Below, piece by piece: positions 10,301 through 17,160 of a DNA stretch of 64,000 nt. Origin of the DNA: an uncultured Persicobacter sp. (GTDB lineage Bacteria > Bacteroidota > Bacteroidia > Cytophagales > Cyclobacteriaceae). The notes beneath the pieces were generated by a model. That model saw only the letters and a list, made by a program, of their open reading frames with translations, did not search any database and was not told the DNA's origin. Where the stretch lies: contig CANMKE010000024.1 in assembly GCA_947498325.1 (NCBI GenBank), forward strand, positions 1-64,000, read 5' to 3'. Within the stretch, counting starts at the first letter, position 1; every line of letters starts with the position of its first letter. A program made the position numbers and the translations under genes.

Positions 10301-10450
10301 ATTTCAGTGGAAAGTGTAGACGCTACCACTACCGATGGGGAATATACGGCAACTTATACCTTCAACCCAGCAACACAAAATTCATTCAACGACGACGTGT
10401 CGCTACTGTCGAAATGGCAAGCGCAAGTAGGTCTGCGTTGGATCTTCTAA
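7304..10450 (+). CDS. Oar-like TonB-dependent receptor with carboxypeptidase-regulatory-like domain
   Basis: A 1048-residue outer-membrane receptor. A Sec signal peptide (about residues 1-24, ending LSAQ) is followed by a CarboxypepD_reg-like domain (about 28-115, with PGATVIAVH and VSVSFVGYHAQQV). Then come a plug (about 130-250, with GGRNNLYNNFSLDG and NAVTKSGTNEFHG, the latter typical of Oar/Cna-B type receptors) and a 22-strand-like barrel ending in the aromatic residue Phe1048. It has its own consensus promoter and its own terminator, so it is monocistronic. No SusD partner lies next to it, which separates it from SusC receptors of polysaccharide loci. The substrate, possibly a peptide or oligosaccharide, cannot be read from the sequence. 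Confidence 0.88.
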   Translation: MHKNFYSFVALLLGFVFFTGNLSAQNTTAALTGVISSQAKENLPGATVIAVHTPSGTRYGTTTLVDGQFTIRGMRVGGPYQVSVSFVGYHAQQVDNLFLKLGESQKLNIALSESTVNLEGVEIVANANADINGERTGAATSISSEQLKGLPTISRSAADFTRLTPQSDGNSFGGRNNLYNNFSLDGSVFNNSFGLDVATPGGQAGAQPVSLDALEQVQVSLAPFDVREGGFTGAGVNAVTKSGTNEFHGTAYMFGRNQDMIGSRVSGTEIPNLDYKNYQAGVSLGGAIVKNKLFFFVNGEIEQATELAHGFRARREGEQVGGNITSVDFDAASAVKNHLMNEWGYDAGEFEGYNHQKENRKLLAKLDWNINDDQNFSLRYNSLRAWKDILPHPEAIGGRGATPYRLPFSSSSYTINNNIDSWMAELNSRFGNVASNKLQAGYSKFRDYRAPWSEPFPVIDILNESGQVAMTTGSEMFSTNNMLDQDIFQFRDDLTVYLDKHTVTMGINVEAFFFNNSFNLFYYPWHTYSSVEEFLQTSKTDVDFNKEVMDAQESPYQMAEVDVAQAAFYIQDEWQMASNFKLTAGLRVDKPIYMSEIAYDAEVAEFDGFVDTNGEAVTVDPSKFPDAKLLWSPRVGFNWDVNDDQRQQLRGGSGVFTGRIPFVWLGNQASNPSINPGYTFQVNATASDFNFPQVWKTNIAYDHDFGSGWFASVEGIYSKDLNAVVHRNYNMRKPTGKLQGNGQPVFQGDEANIYSNAKNFETFLDAGAIVLENVDEGYQYSLTGTVKKAFRSGLNVMAAYTFMESKDYTSIPAEIAADAFQRNPVVGDPNQSQFAHSRYGLRHRFITSINYGKVYGGGQWKTSVSLFGEVAKGNRYSYTYAGDANNDNIRFNDLIFVPASADQINLVDMKGVSAAEQWQALDQFIAQDDYLSSRRGQFAERNGAMLPWFAQFDLRILQDFNFNIGDRKNTLQLSLDVLNIGNMLNSNWGVRQLPYNVNPISVESVDATTTDGEYTATYTFNPATQNSFNDDVSLLSKWQAQVGLRWIF

Positions 10451-10473
10451 TTAATCCTTGATACATCATGTTG

Positions 10474-10505
10474 AAGCCGTGCCTCCAAAAGCACGGCTTT
10501 TTTTT
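10474..10505 (+). terminator. Terminator of the Oar-like gene
   Basis: Perfect 9-bp stem AAGCCGTGC (10474-10482) with GCACGGCTT (10491-10499) followed by eight T. Confidence 0.9.
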
Positions 10506-10534
10506 GTGCCTTTTTTAGCCTTTTCTGGTGAATT

Positions 10535-10690
10535 TTAGTTGCCATATGCCAATGCTTGCAGCAGCCCAGCAGCCAAAAGCATGGCCATACCCGAAGCCTG
10601 CCAATGCGGACTGTCAAGGCATTCAAAAGTGTTTTCAAATAACAACTGATCCTCTTTGGCCGCCTGTAGGAGTGCCCGCATGGCATCACC
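10535..10690 (-). pseudogene. Possible 3' remnant of an unrecognised minus-strand gene
   Basis: This stretch reads on the minus strand as a coherent, amphipathic peptide ending GLLQALAYGN and a stop at 10535. No start is convincing: the open frame runs upstream into the phospholipase-D-like remnant and then into the mobile element, which cannot be its original context. It may be the tail of a lost gene or merely an open shadow frame. I could not match it to a family. Confidence 0.2.
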
Positions 10691-11545
10691 TACATATTCT
10701 TTTGCGGTATGCGCTGAAATTTTCGACCGGCTTGAACAGGGCGATCGGGTACGGATTGCAAACTCGAAATGGGAAGATGACCGTCCTGACCTGAGGGCAT
10801 CTATGGAAAATTTATTGCGCAGGGGCGTGCGCAATGTCATTAAGTTAAGGGCATATTGCTTGAAGGTATGTATTAATTTGAGCAATTCTTTGAAGAATGA
10901 AATGAAAATCCCGAAGGGATGATATATCATAGCCCGGGGTGAAACCCCGGGATAATAACCGACAAAATACTGAGCCCTGAAAGGGCGTAATATAAATTTC
11001 TATACAAATAAAGAGTTGCACCCTTTCAGGGTTATAGGTTTTAGGGGAGGGAGATTTCGAGGGGGGTCACCCCTCGCTATGGTATGTAATCCCTTCGGGA
11101 TATAAAAACAGAAATTTTAAATACACATTAAATAACCTTTCAACTCATACCTCTCTGAATACCCTTTGGTTTAATCTGCTTTAAAGTCATAATTTCGAGC
11201 AAATGATCGACTGTTTCTTAACTTAATGACATTGGGGGCGTGCGCCTGAAAGTGATGGCTCCAACATTGCGTTCGGAGAATATTGACCAAAGCTGGGTGG
11301 ACCACCTGAGTAACTGGCAAGAGGAATATCCGCATTTTGAGGTTAAATGGGTCAGCTCTCCTGTATTGCACAATAAGAATATTTTTATCGAAAGGAAAAA
11401 TGGTGAACGTTCTGCCTGGACGGGTGCCCATAATTTTCGTCGGCGTTCGCTGCTTTATAATTTTGAATTGCTGATGTCAGTTCAAGATCAAAAGATATGT
11501 CAGCAATATATCGACTGGTTCGATGCCGAATTTGTCATAAACTAA
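10680..11545 (+). pseudogene. Phospholipase-D-like gene split by a mobile element
   Basis: The two halves are 10680-10831 and 11245-11545. Removing the inserted element plus one copy of the 10-bp duplication joins them in frame (AGG GGC GTG CGC CTG) to give 150 residues. The joined protein reads RRGVRLKVMAPT across the junction and carries one HKD-like motif: HNKNIFIE near residue 100, then TGAHNF. Such motifs mark phospholipase D-type nucleases and phosphotransferases. A full enzyme needs two motifs, so the gene was probably already truncated at its 5' end or was a half-size form. The downstream half could be expressed from GTG at 11240, but this is unlikely. Confidence 0.75.
10832..11234. 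mobile_element. 403-bp non-coding MITE-like element, family 1 (type copy)
   Basis: The ends are perfect 18-bp inverted repeats: CAATGTCATTAAGTTAAG at 10832-10849 and its complement at 11217-11234. The element is flanked by a direct 10-bp duplication, GGGGCGTGCG, at 10822-10831 and 11235-11244. Inside are two head-to-head copies of a repeat unit of about 95 bp, one from about 10908 and one ending about 11103. Each has CCCGAAGGGAT, a GC-rich hairpin and CCCTGAAAGGG. There is no open frame for a transposase, so it would move with enzymes supplied in trans. Related partial copies lie at 73-264 and 14991-15129. Confidence 0.9.
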
Positions 11546-11560
11546 CAGCACCCCTGAAGT

Positions 11561-11668
11561 TTGAAATTGAGGCGGAGTTTGCGGTCTTGCAAAGGGGGTA
11601 ATGGATCGTTTGGGAAACTACCGCGCCGCAGCTCCTTTGCAGACCGTTAGCGCCTTTCCCAATTTCAA
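11561..11668. repeat. Long imperfect inverted repeat upstream of the symporter gene
   Basis: The left arm begins TTGAAATTGAGG and ends CGGTCTTGCAAAGG (11561-11595). The right arm, read in reverse complement, begins TTGAAATTGGG and ends CGGTCTGCAAAGG (11634-11668). Outer 9 bp and inner 13 bp pair well, giving a large hairpin. It may be a dispersed repeat or a leader structure; only one copy is in the window. Confidence 0.6.
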
Positions 11669-11809
11669 CCCAAACGGAAACAGAACAGCCGTCAAATTCC
11701 GCTGTAATTTAGATTGTAATTCAAAAACACCCCCCTTTTTATCTCCACTGACTTTGATTTGTAAGGCACCCATTGCTGGGCGGTGTACAAATTTTTTAAA
11801 TCAAGTTTT

Positions 11810-13723
11810 ATGGAACTATCACAGTGGGATGTAGGCATCATTGTCTGTTATTTTTTACTGACCGTCTTTATCGGTTATTTCATTGCCAAGCGGGCATCAA
11901 AAAACCTGGACAGCTATTTCCTCGGCGGAAAAACGATCCCCTGGTATATTCTGGGCGTCTCCAATGCCTCGGGAATGTTCGATATCACGGGCACCATGTG
12001 GATGGTTTCGCTCGCCTTTATATATGGGGTGAAGAGCGTCTGGATTCCCTGGCTCTGGCCGGTATGGAATCAGGTATTCCTGATGATCTTTTTGGCCGTA
12101 TGGCTTCGCCGATCCAACGTGCTTACTGGTGCCGAATGGCTCACCACCCGATTTGGAAAGCATAAAGGCACCACGCAGGCGCATATTGTGGTGGTGATTT
12201 TTGCCATTATTGCGGTGGTAGGGTTTATTACTTACGGCTTCGAAGGTATCGGCAAGTTTACGGCCACCTTTATGCCCTGGGATTTGAGTTTTCAGGTAGG
12301 GGGATTTATGGTCACCTCGGCGAAGGTATATGCGATGATCGTGATGGGTTTTACGACGCTGTATGTTATTAAAGGAGGAATGTATTCGGTGGTGATGACC
12401 GAGCTGTTGCAGTTTGTGATCATGACGGTGGCCTGTATTGCAGTGGGCTGCATTGCCCTGTATTTGGTGTCGCCAGAAATGCTGTTGAGCAGCGTTCCTG
12501 AAGGCTGGACCGATTTGCATTTTGGCTGGAGCCTCGGCCTCGACTGGTCGGAGCGGTTGCCGGCACTTAACAGCAAAATTATAGAGGACGGCTATGATGT
12601 TTTCGGGGCGCTGTTGATGATGATGCTCTTTAAAGGATTCCTCGTGTCGGTTGCGGGCCCAGCACCAAGTTACGATATGCAGCGGATTTTGGCTACCCGA
12701 AGCCCTAAGGAGGCAGCCAAAATGAGTGGCATTGTTTCGCTGGTACTTTTCATTCCCCGTTATCTGATGATCTTCGGCCTGGCGGCCATTGCGCTTGTTT
12801 TCCTTCAGGCTGATTTTGCGAATATGGGCGATACCGTGGATTTTGAACTGATCCTGCCCATGGCGGTCAGGGCTTATATTCCAGTCGGCTTCAAGGGGCT
12901 GTTTATGGCAGGACTGATATCGGCTTTTATGTCCACTTTTGCCGCCAATGTAAATGCGGGGCCGGCCTATATTGTCAATGATTTATACCGAAAATACATC
13001 AATCCTCAGGCCTCCGACAAACGCCTGATCAGGATGAGTTACCTGGCCTCGTTTGCGATTGTATTGGTGGGGATTTTCTTTGGTTTATTTGTCAGTTCTA
13101 TCGACAGTGTGCTCAAGTGGATTGTCGGTGCTTTGTTCGGTGGTTATACGTCGGCCAATTTGCTCAAATGGATCTGGTGGCGATTCAACGCTCAGGGTTA
13201 TTTTTGGGGAATGATCTCTGGCCTGGTTACCGCAGTAGCGATTCCCCTTTTAATGCCGTCGGCTTCAGTACTGATCAGCTTTCCGCTAATTTTTGGGGTA
13301 TCCATGCTATTTTCTGTCGGGGTTTCTTTAGCAACTCCTCCTGAAGACATGCAGGTGCTGAAAAGCTTTTATGCTTCGGTTCGGCCCTGGGGTTTTTGGC
13401 GGCCTGTTGAAGCGGCTTTGCGCCAAACGAACCCCGATTTCAAGCCCAATACCAATTTCAGGCTAGACCTGTTCAACTGCCTTGTGGGCATAATATGGCA
13501 ACTTTCACTGCACCTGATTCCTGTTTACCTGATCATTGGCGATTATTTGCTGATGTCGGTAAGTATTGGACTGATGGTGGTCAGTATGTGGATACTGAAA
13601 GTGAAATGGTGGGATAAACTCGAAGATTATCCTGCCGATTTAGCCACCACTCAACAATTGATGCAACAGGAACAAGTGGCAAAAGCGCAGGGGATGGAAG
13701 CAACCGCCATGGCTGATCAGTAG
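11810..13723 (+). CDS. Sodium:solute symporter (SSS/SLC5 family)
   Basis: A 637-residue inner-membrane transporter with about 13-14 hydrophobic helices. N-terminal features fit the SSS family: a first helix near residues 5-22, then SYFLGGKTIPWYILGVSNAS (about 41-60). The C-terminus is long and hydrophilic. The start at 11810 is preferred over an upstream ATG at 11783 because the protein then begins with a normal short periplasmic segment. The gene is followed 44 bases later by the GH130 gene in the same direction, so the pair is probably an operon that imports and cleaves an oligosaccharide or mannoside. The convergent LacI gene may control it. Substrate is inferred only from context. Confidence 0.85.
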   Translation: MELSQWDVGIIVCYFLLTVFIGYFIAKRASKNLDSYFLGGKTIPWYILGVSNASGMFDITGTMWMVSLAFIYGVKSVWIPWLWPVWNQVFLMIFLAVWLRRSNVLTGAEWLTTRFGKHKGTTQAHIVVVIFAIIAVVGFITYGFEGIGKFTATFMPWDLSFQVGGFMVTSAKVYAMIVMGFTTLYVIKGGMYSVVMTELLQFVIMTVACIAVGCIALYLVSPEMLLSSVPEGWTDLHFGWSLGLDWSERLPALNSKIIEDGYDVFGALLMMMLFKGFLVSVAGPAPSYDMQRILATRSPKEAAKMSGIVSLVLFIPRYLMIFGLAAIALVFLQADFANMGDTVDFELILPMAVRAYIPVGFKGLFMAGLISAFMSTFAANVNAGPAYIVNDLYRKYINPQASDKRLIRMSYLASFAIVLVGIFFGLFVSSIDSVLKWIVGALFGGYTSANLLKWIWWRFNAQGYFWGMISGLVTAVAIPLLMPSASVLISFPLIFGVSMLFSVGVSLATPPEDMQVLKSFYASVRPWGFWRPVEAALRQTNPDFKPNTNFRLDLFNCLVGIIWQLSLHLIPVYLIIGDYLLMSVSIGLMVVSMWILKVKWWDKLEDYPADLATTQQLMQQEQVAKAQGMEATAMADQ

Positions 13724-13767
13724 GCTGCTTTTCTCTGCCGTTCCTTTCACTATAAAATTTCAAAACA

Positions 13768-14739
13768 ATGAAAAATCAAGTCAATATTCCCTGGGAAGAA
13801 CGCCCTGCGGACTCCCAAGCACCCATATGGCGATACCGCCACAACCCCGTGATCAAGCGGGACTCATTGCCCAATTCCAACAGTATTTTCAACAGTGCTG
13901 TGGTTCCTTTTGAAAGCGGATTTGCAGGGGTCTTTCGTTGTGATAATACCAGCAGGCAGATGCGGATTCATGCTGGATTCAGTAAAAATGGGATTGACTG
14001 GGAAATTAACCCTGAGCCAATCCAGTTTTTGCTTGGCGATGCTGAATTTGTGCATTCAGAATATGCCTACGACCCACGGGTGGTCTATATCGAAGACCGG
14101 TATTATGTACAGTGGTGCAATGGCTACCATGGCCCAACGATTGGCCTGGCCTATACTTTTGATTTTAAAACTTTTCACCAGTGCGAAAATGCCTTTTTGC
14201 CTTATAACAGGAATGGGGTGCTGTTTCCGAAAAAGATCAATGGGAAATTCCTGATGCTCAGCAGGCCTTCCGATACCGGGCACACCCCTTTTGGGGATAT
14301 ATTCTTGAGTCAGAGTCCCGACCTGAAATACTGGGGGGAGCATCGGCACGTAATGGGCCCAGCCGCCTTTGAGGATTCCGCATGGCAATGCCTGAAAATC
14401 GGCGCTGGGCCTGCACCAATTGAAACAGCTGAAGGCTGGTTGCTTTTTTACCATGGCGTACTCCGCTCGTGCAATGGCTATGTGTATGCTATGGGGGCGG
14501 CATTGTTGGATTTGGAGCAGCCCTGGAAGGTGCTGCTGCGGTCGCAACCCTACCTTTTATCGCCGCAAACAAACTACGAATGTGTGGGCGATGTGCCGAA
14601 TGTGGTTTTCCCCTGTGCAGCTTTGCGGGATGATGCTGGACGCATCGCAATTTATTATGGCGCCGCCGATACCGTAACAGGTCTGGCATTTTGTCGGCAG
14701 GATGAAATCTTGGCCTGGCTGAAGGAAAACTCCCTGTAA
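13768..14739 (+). CDS. GH130-family beta-mannoside phosphorylase/hydrolase
   Basis: A 323-residue five-bladed propeller enzyme without a signal peptide, so cytoplasmic. GH130 signs are RYRHNPVI near residue 22, NSIFNSAVV near 38-46 and [10 protein letters not shown] around residue 98-107, with Asp102 as probable general acid. The motif [12 protein letters not shown] and downstream His/Arg residues fit the sugar and phosphate site. Members phosphorolyse or hydrolyse beta-1,4- or beta-1,2-mannosides, yielding mannose-1-phosphate or mannose. Whether this one uses phosphate needs comparison of the basic residues that bind it. It sits directly after the symporter gene, suggesting intracellular processing of an imported mannoside. 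Confidence 0.85.
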   Translation: MKNQVNIPWEERPADSQAPIWRYRHNPVIKRDSLPNSNSIFNSAVVPFESGFAGVFRCDNTSRQMRIHAGFSKNGIDWEINPEPIQFLLGDAEFVHSEYAYDPRVVYIEDRYYVQWCNGYHGPTIGLAYTFDFKTFHQCENAFLPYNRNGVLFPKKINGKFLMLSRPSDTGHTPFGDIFLSQSPDLKYWGEHRHVMGPAAFEDSAWQCLKIGAGPAPIETAEGWLLFYHGVLRSCNGYVYAMGAALLDLEQPWKVLLRSQPYLLSPQTNYECVGDVPNVVFPCAALRDDAGRIAIYYGAADTVTGLAFCRQDEILAWLKENSL

Positions 14740-14786
14740 AATGGCCTCCGCTATTGGAAGGTTTACCAGTGACGACCGCTGCCACG

Positions 14787-14824
14787 TCACCCTAATTTTA
14801 ATCAGTATGAATTTAGGGTGATTT
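14787..14824 (+). terminator. Probable terminator after the GH130 gene
   Basis: Stem TCACCCTAA (14787-14795) with TTAGGGTGA (14813-14821), followed by only three T. Moderate support. The remainder up to 15232 has a family 1 repeat copy and no gene. Confidence 0.5.
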
Positions 14825-14990
14825 GGGCAGCCTCGTATGCCTGTCTGAAAGTGTTTTTTCATAATCATTTCGGGCGAACACGCGGGTTTGCCTACCCACA
14901 GCAGCTGATGGTTTGGATGGTGATGAATTGCGGTTTGTTCAGCTCCTCCCATATGGGCTGAGCACCATCAAGTTCACAATAAAATTAGGC

Positions 14991-15129
14991 TTGAAGAACT
15001 CCCTGAAGGGGGCTGACTTAGCTCAGGGGACAAGCCTGTGAAAATAGCTCATAACTTGCTGCGTCCTGAAAGGGCGTAATATTGTTTGTCGTGGAGGCCA
15101 TGAATCTCTTATAAAATCCCTTTCGGATA
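14991..15129. repeat. Divergent copy of repeat family 1
   Basis: CCCTGAAGGGGG, a central AGCTCAGGGG segment and CCTGAAAGGGCGTAATAT follow the same order as the unit inside the 10832-11234 element. A shorter inverted partial unit (AAATCCCTTTCGGAT) closes it at about 15113-15127. Clear terminal repeats are not visible. Confidence 0.55.
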
Positions 15130-15232
15130 AAACTTATTCAAATATGCTTCATCAGCGGTTTGTCTGTGCGCATACCGACAAGAAGACCTTTAATCCCATA
15201 AATCTGCGGGCAAAACAGGCGATAATAAAGGG

Positions 15233-16252
15233 CTACTGGTATCGCTGCGAGGATTTTCTGAGAATCAGCTCACTTTTCAGCGTGGAGGTTTCTTCCACAG
15301 CAATAGGATCAGGGTCTTCAATAAAATCAATGATTTTTTTTGCCGCCATATAGCCGAGTTTATCACCATTCTGATCTACGGTCGTGATCGGTGGGGAAGA
15401 AAATCTACTGAACATTTCATTACTGAATCCACTGATAAGTACCTGATCGGGAATAGTGAATCCCGCCTTTTTCAGTGCCTCTTGCGCACCGAGTGCCGCC
15501 ATATCGTTCATGGCCATTACAGCATCAAATTCGAAGGAGCCTTCCTGAACGATTTGTTCGATCAATGCTGAAGAAGATTCATAGGTAAGGTTGGTTTCCT
15601 GCACCATCGCTTCAGGCAGCTCGTAGTCGGCAAGCATATTATTGATGCCCAGCAAACGATTTTGATAAATGCTCGTTTTCAGGTCGCCTGAAAGTACCAA
15701 AAAGCGCTTTGCCCCCTGCTGTATAATGTTGGAGGCAAGGGCTGCGGAAATTTGCTGATCGTCCATCAGCACCCGGGTAGTTTCAATATTTTTATAATGG
15801 CGATCAAAAAAAAATACAGGCGTTTTTCGGTCGATAACCTCCTGAATATGCTGTGCGTCCTCATTGCCGAGGGCGGGAGAAATCAGGATCCCATCCACCC
15901 TGCTGTTCATAAGGGTCTGTACGCTTTTCCGCTCCCTTTCCAACATGTCTTTTGATTGGGCAATAATGACATTAAAGCCTTTTTGTTGAGCGTATTCCTC
16001 CACGCCAGCAATCACATTCGAGAAAAATGCACGGGAAATATGCGGGACCACAATCCCCAACGTATTGCTGCGTTTGGTCCGTAGGTTGGCCGCCAGCACA
16101 TTGGGCTGATAATTCATTTCCTTGGCCATCTCAAAAACCTTTTGCTTGGTTTTGATCGAAACCCTGGGGTGGTCGTTCAGTGCGCGGGAAACGGTTGAAC
16201 TGTTAATGCCCAGTGCTTTGGCGATATCGTGTATTGTCGTTTGTTTTGCCAT
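15233..16252 (-). CDS. LacI-family transcriptional regulator
   Basis: A 339-residue repressor. The start at 16252 places the LacI helix-turn-helix at the very N-terminus (TTIHDIAKALGINSSTVSRA, then the NYQPN hinge region near 50). Residues about 58-330 form the periplasmic-binding-protein-like effector domain (LGIVVPHISRAFFSNVIAGV and a SRVDGILISPA segment). It converges on the symporter-GH130 pair and is the only LacI gene in the window, so control of that pair by a sugar effector is a reasonable guess. I did not find a convincing operator palindrome. Confidence 0.88.
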   Translation of the reverse strand: MAKQTTIHDIAKALGINSSTVSRALNDHPRVSIKTKQKVFEMAKEMNYQPNVLAANLRTKRSNTLGIVVPHISRAFFSNVIAGVEEYAQQKGFNVIIAQSKDMLERERKSVQTLMNSRVDGILISPALGNEDAQHIQEVIDRKTPVFFFDRHYKNIETTRVLMDDQQISAALASNIIQQGAKRFLVLSGDLKTSIYQNRLLGINNMLADYELPEAMVQETNLTYESSSALIEQIVQEGSFEFDAVMAMNDMAALGAQEALKKAGFTIPDQVLISGFSNEMFSRFSSPPITTVDQNGDKLGYMAAKKIIDFIEDPDPIAVEETSTLKSELILRKSSQRYQ

Positions 16253-16295
16253 AATAGTGATGGCTGTAAAGGTAAGGAAAAAATTGTAAGGAGAT

Positions 16296-16329
16296 AAAAA
16301 AACAACGCACCGAAGCTGATGCGTTGTTT
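16296..16329 (-). terminator. Terminator for the small gene at 16364
   Basis: Ten-bp stem AAACAACGCA (16300-16309) with TGCGTTGTTT (16320-16329). On the minus strand it is followed by a T-run (TTTTTTTATC). It separates this gene from the LacI gene, which therefore needs its own promoter. Confidence 0.75.
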
Positions 16330-16363
16330 GTCTGACTAATACTGAACTGTTCAATGTCAGTCT

Positions 16364-16934
16364 TTATTTTTTTGCGCCCTGATTAATGCGTTTAAGCGTT
16401 AAATTTAAGGTAAAGCTCTTGTCGGTGTAAATGTAGCCTCCGATGGTTTGTCCTGGTTGAACGATTTTATTTTTAAGATCGAAAGCAACCAAATCTTCAT
16501 TCAAAGCTCTATTGGCAGTACTTGCTACAGCCATGTTTCCAATCGCTAAGCCCGGTCCGATAACTACCCCAATAGGATAGGAATCTGTTGTCTGACCTGT
16601 CCCATCTTGAATATTTAACTGTAGGAAAGATAATAAAAGATAAAATAGGTGAGTGGCAGGTTTTTGTTTAATACTTGAATAAACGTATTCAGCCTCGTGG
16701 GTGGGAATTATTATACCATTACTTTGTACAGCGATATCTTGGCCGAAAATTAAGGGGGTGTCCCCCGTATTTTCAATGGTTACAGCTACTGCATCCAAAT
16801 TGCTTTTCATCATCTTTTTCCCGTATTTTTTACCATTTCTGTAGTTGAGTTGGTTGGGTACAATTGAATACTTAAATCCTTCTCCCTCATGGATTGCAGG
16901 CTATAGGATTGTGATTAGATGCAGGTAGCTTCAT
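16364..16934 (-). pseudogene. Small unknown protein, apparently frameshifted near its start
   Basis: An intact frame of 149 codons starts at the ATG at 16813, but protein-like sequence continues upstream in the same frame (EGEGFKYSIVPNQLNYRNGKK immediately before the MM start) back to a stop near 16896 with no usable start codon. In a neighbouring frame an ATG at 16934 gives a short peptide ending IACNP and a TGA at 16887-16889. One base change near 16890 would join the two. Either the gene is broken, or the true start is the ATG at 16813. Residues after that form a beta-rich domain (AVTIENTGDTPLIFGQDIAV). No family recognised. Confidence 0.5.
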
Positions 16935-17160
16935 AAATTTAACCTTTCTGTGTTTTTGAAAGGACTTGCTTTTGTTAAGTTATTCTCTGATTTGGCAAGT
17001 GTTTGCAATTTATTGTGAGTGTTGTAAATTTTATAGCTTACGAAGTAAATGATGTCAATTGAAATATTAGACCAGCTACTAATTTTAAGTACAAAAAAAT
17101 CAGCACACCAAATAAGATGTGCTGCTTCAAACAAACTAACTTTTACAATTTAGTATCTTA

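Noticed and set aside
10535-10930. 131-codon minus-strand frame read as one gene
   Set aside because: It runs through the end of the inserted element, so its upstream part cannot be original coding sequence.
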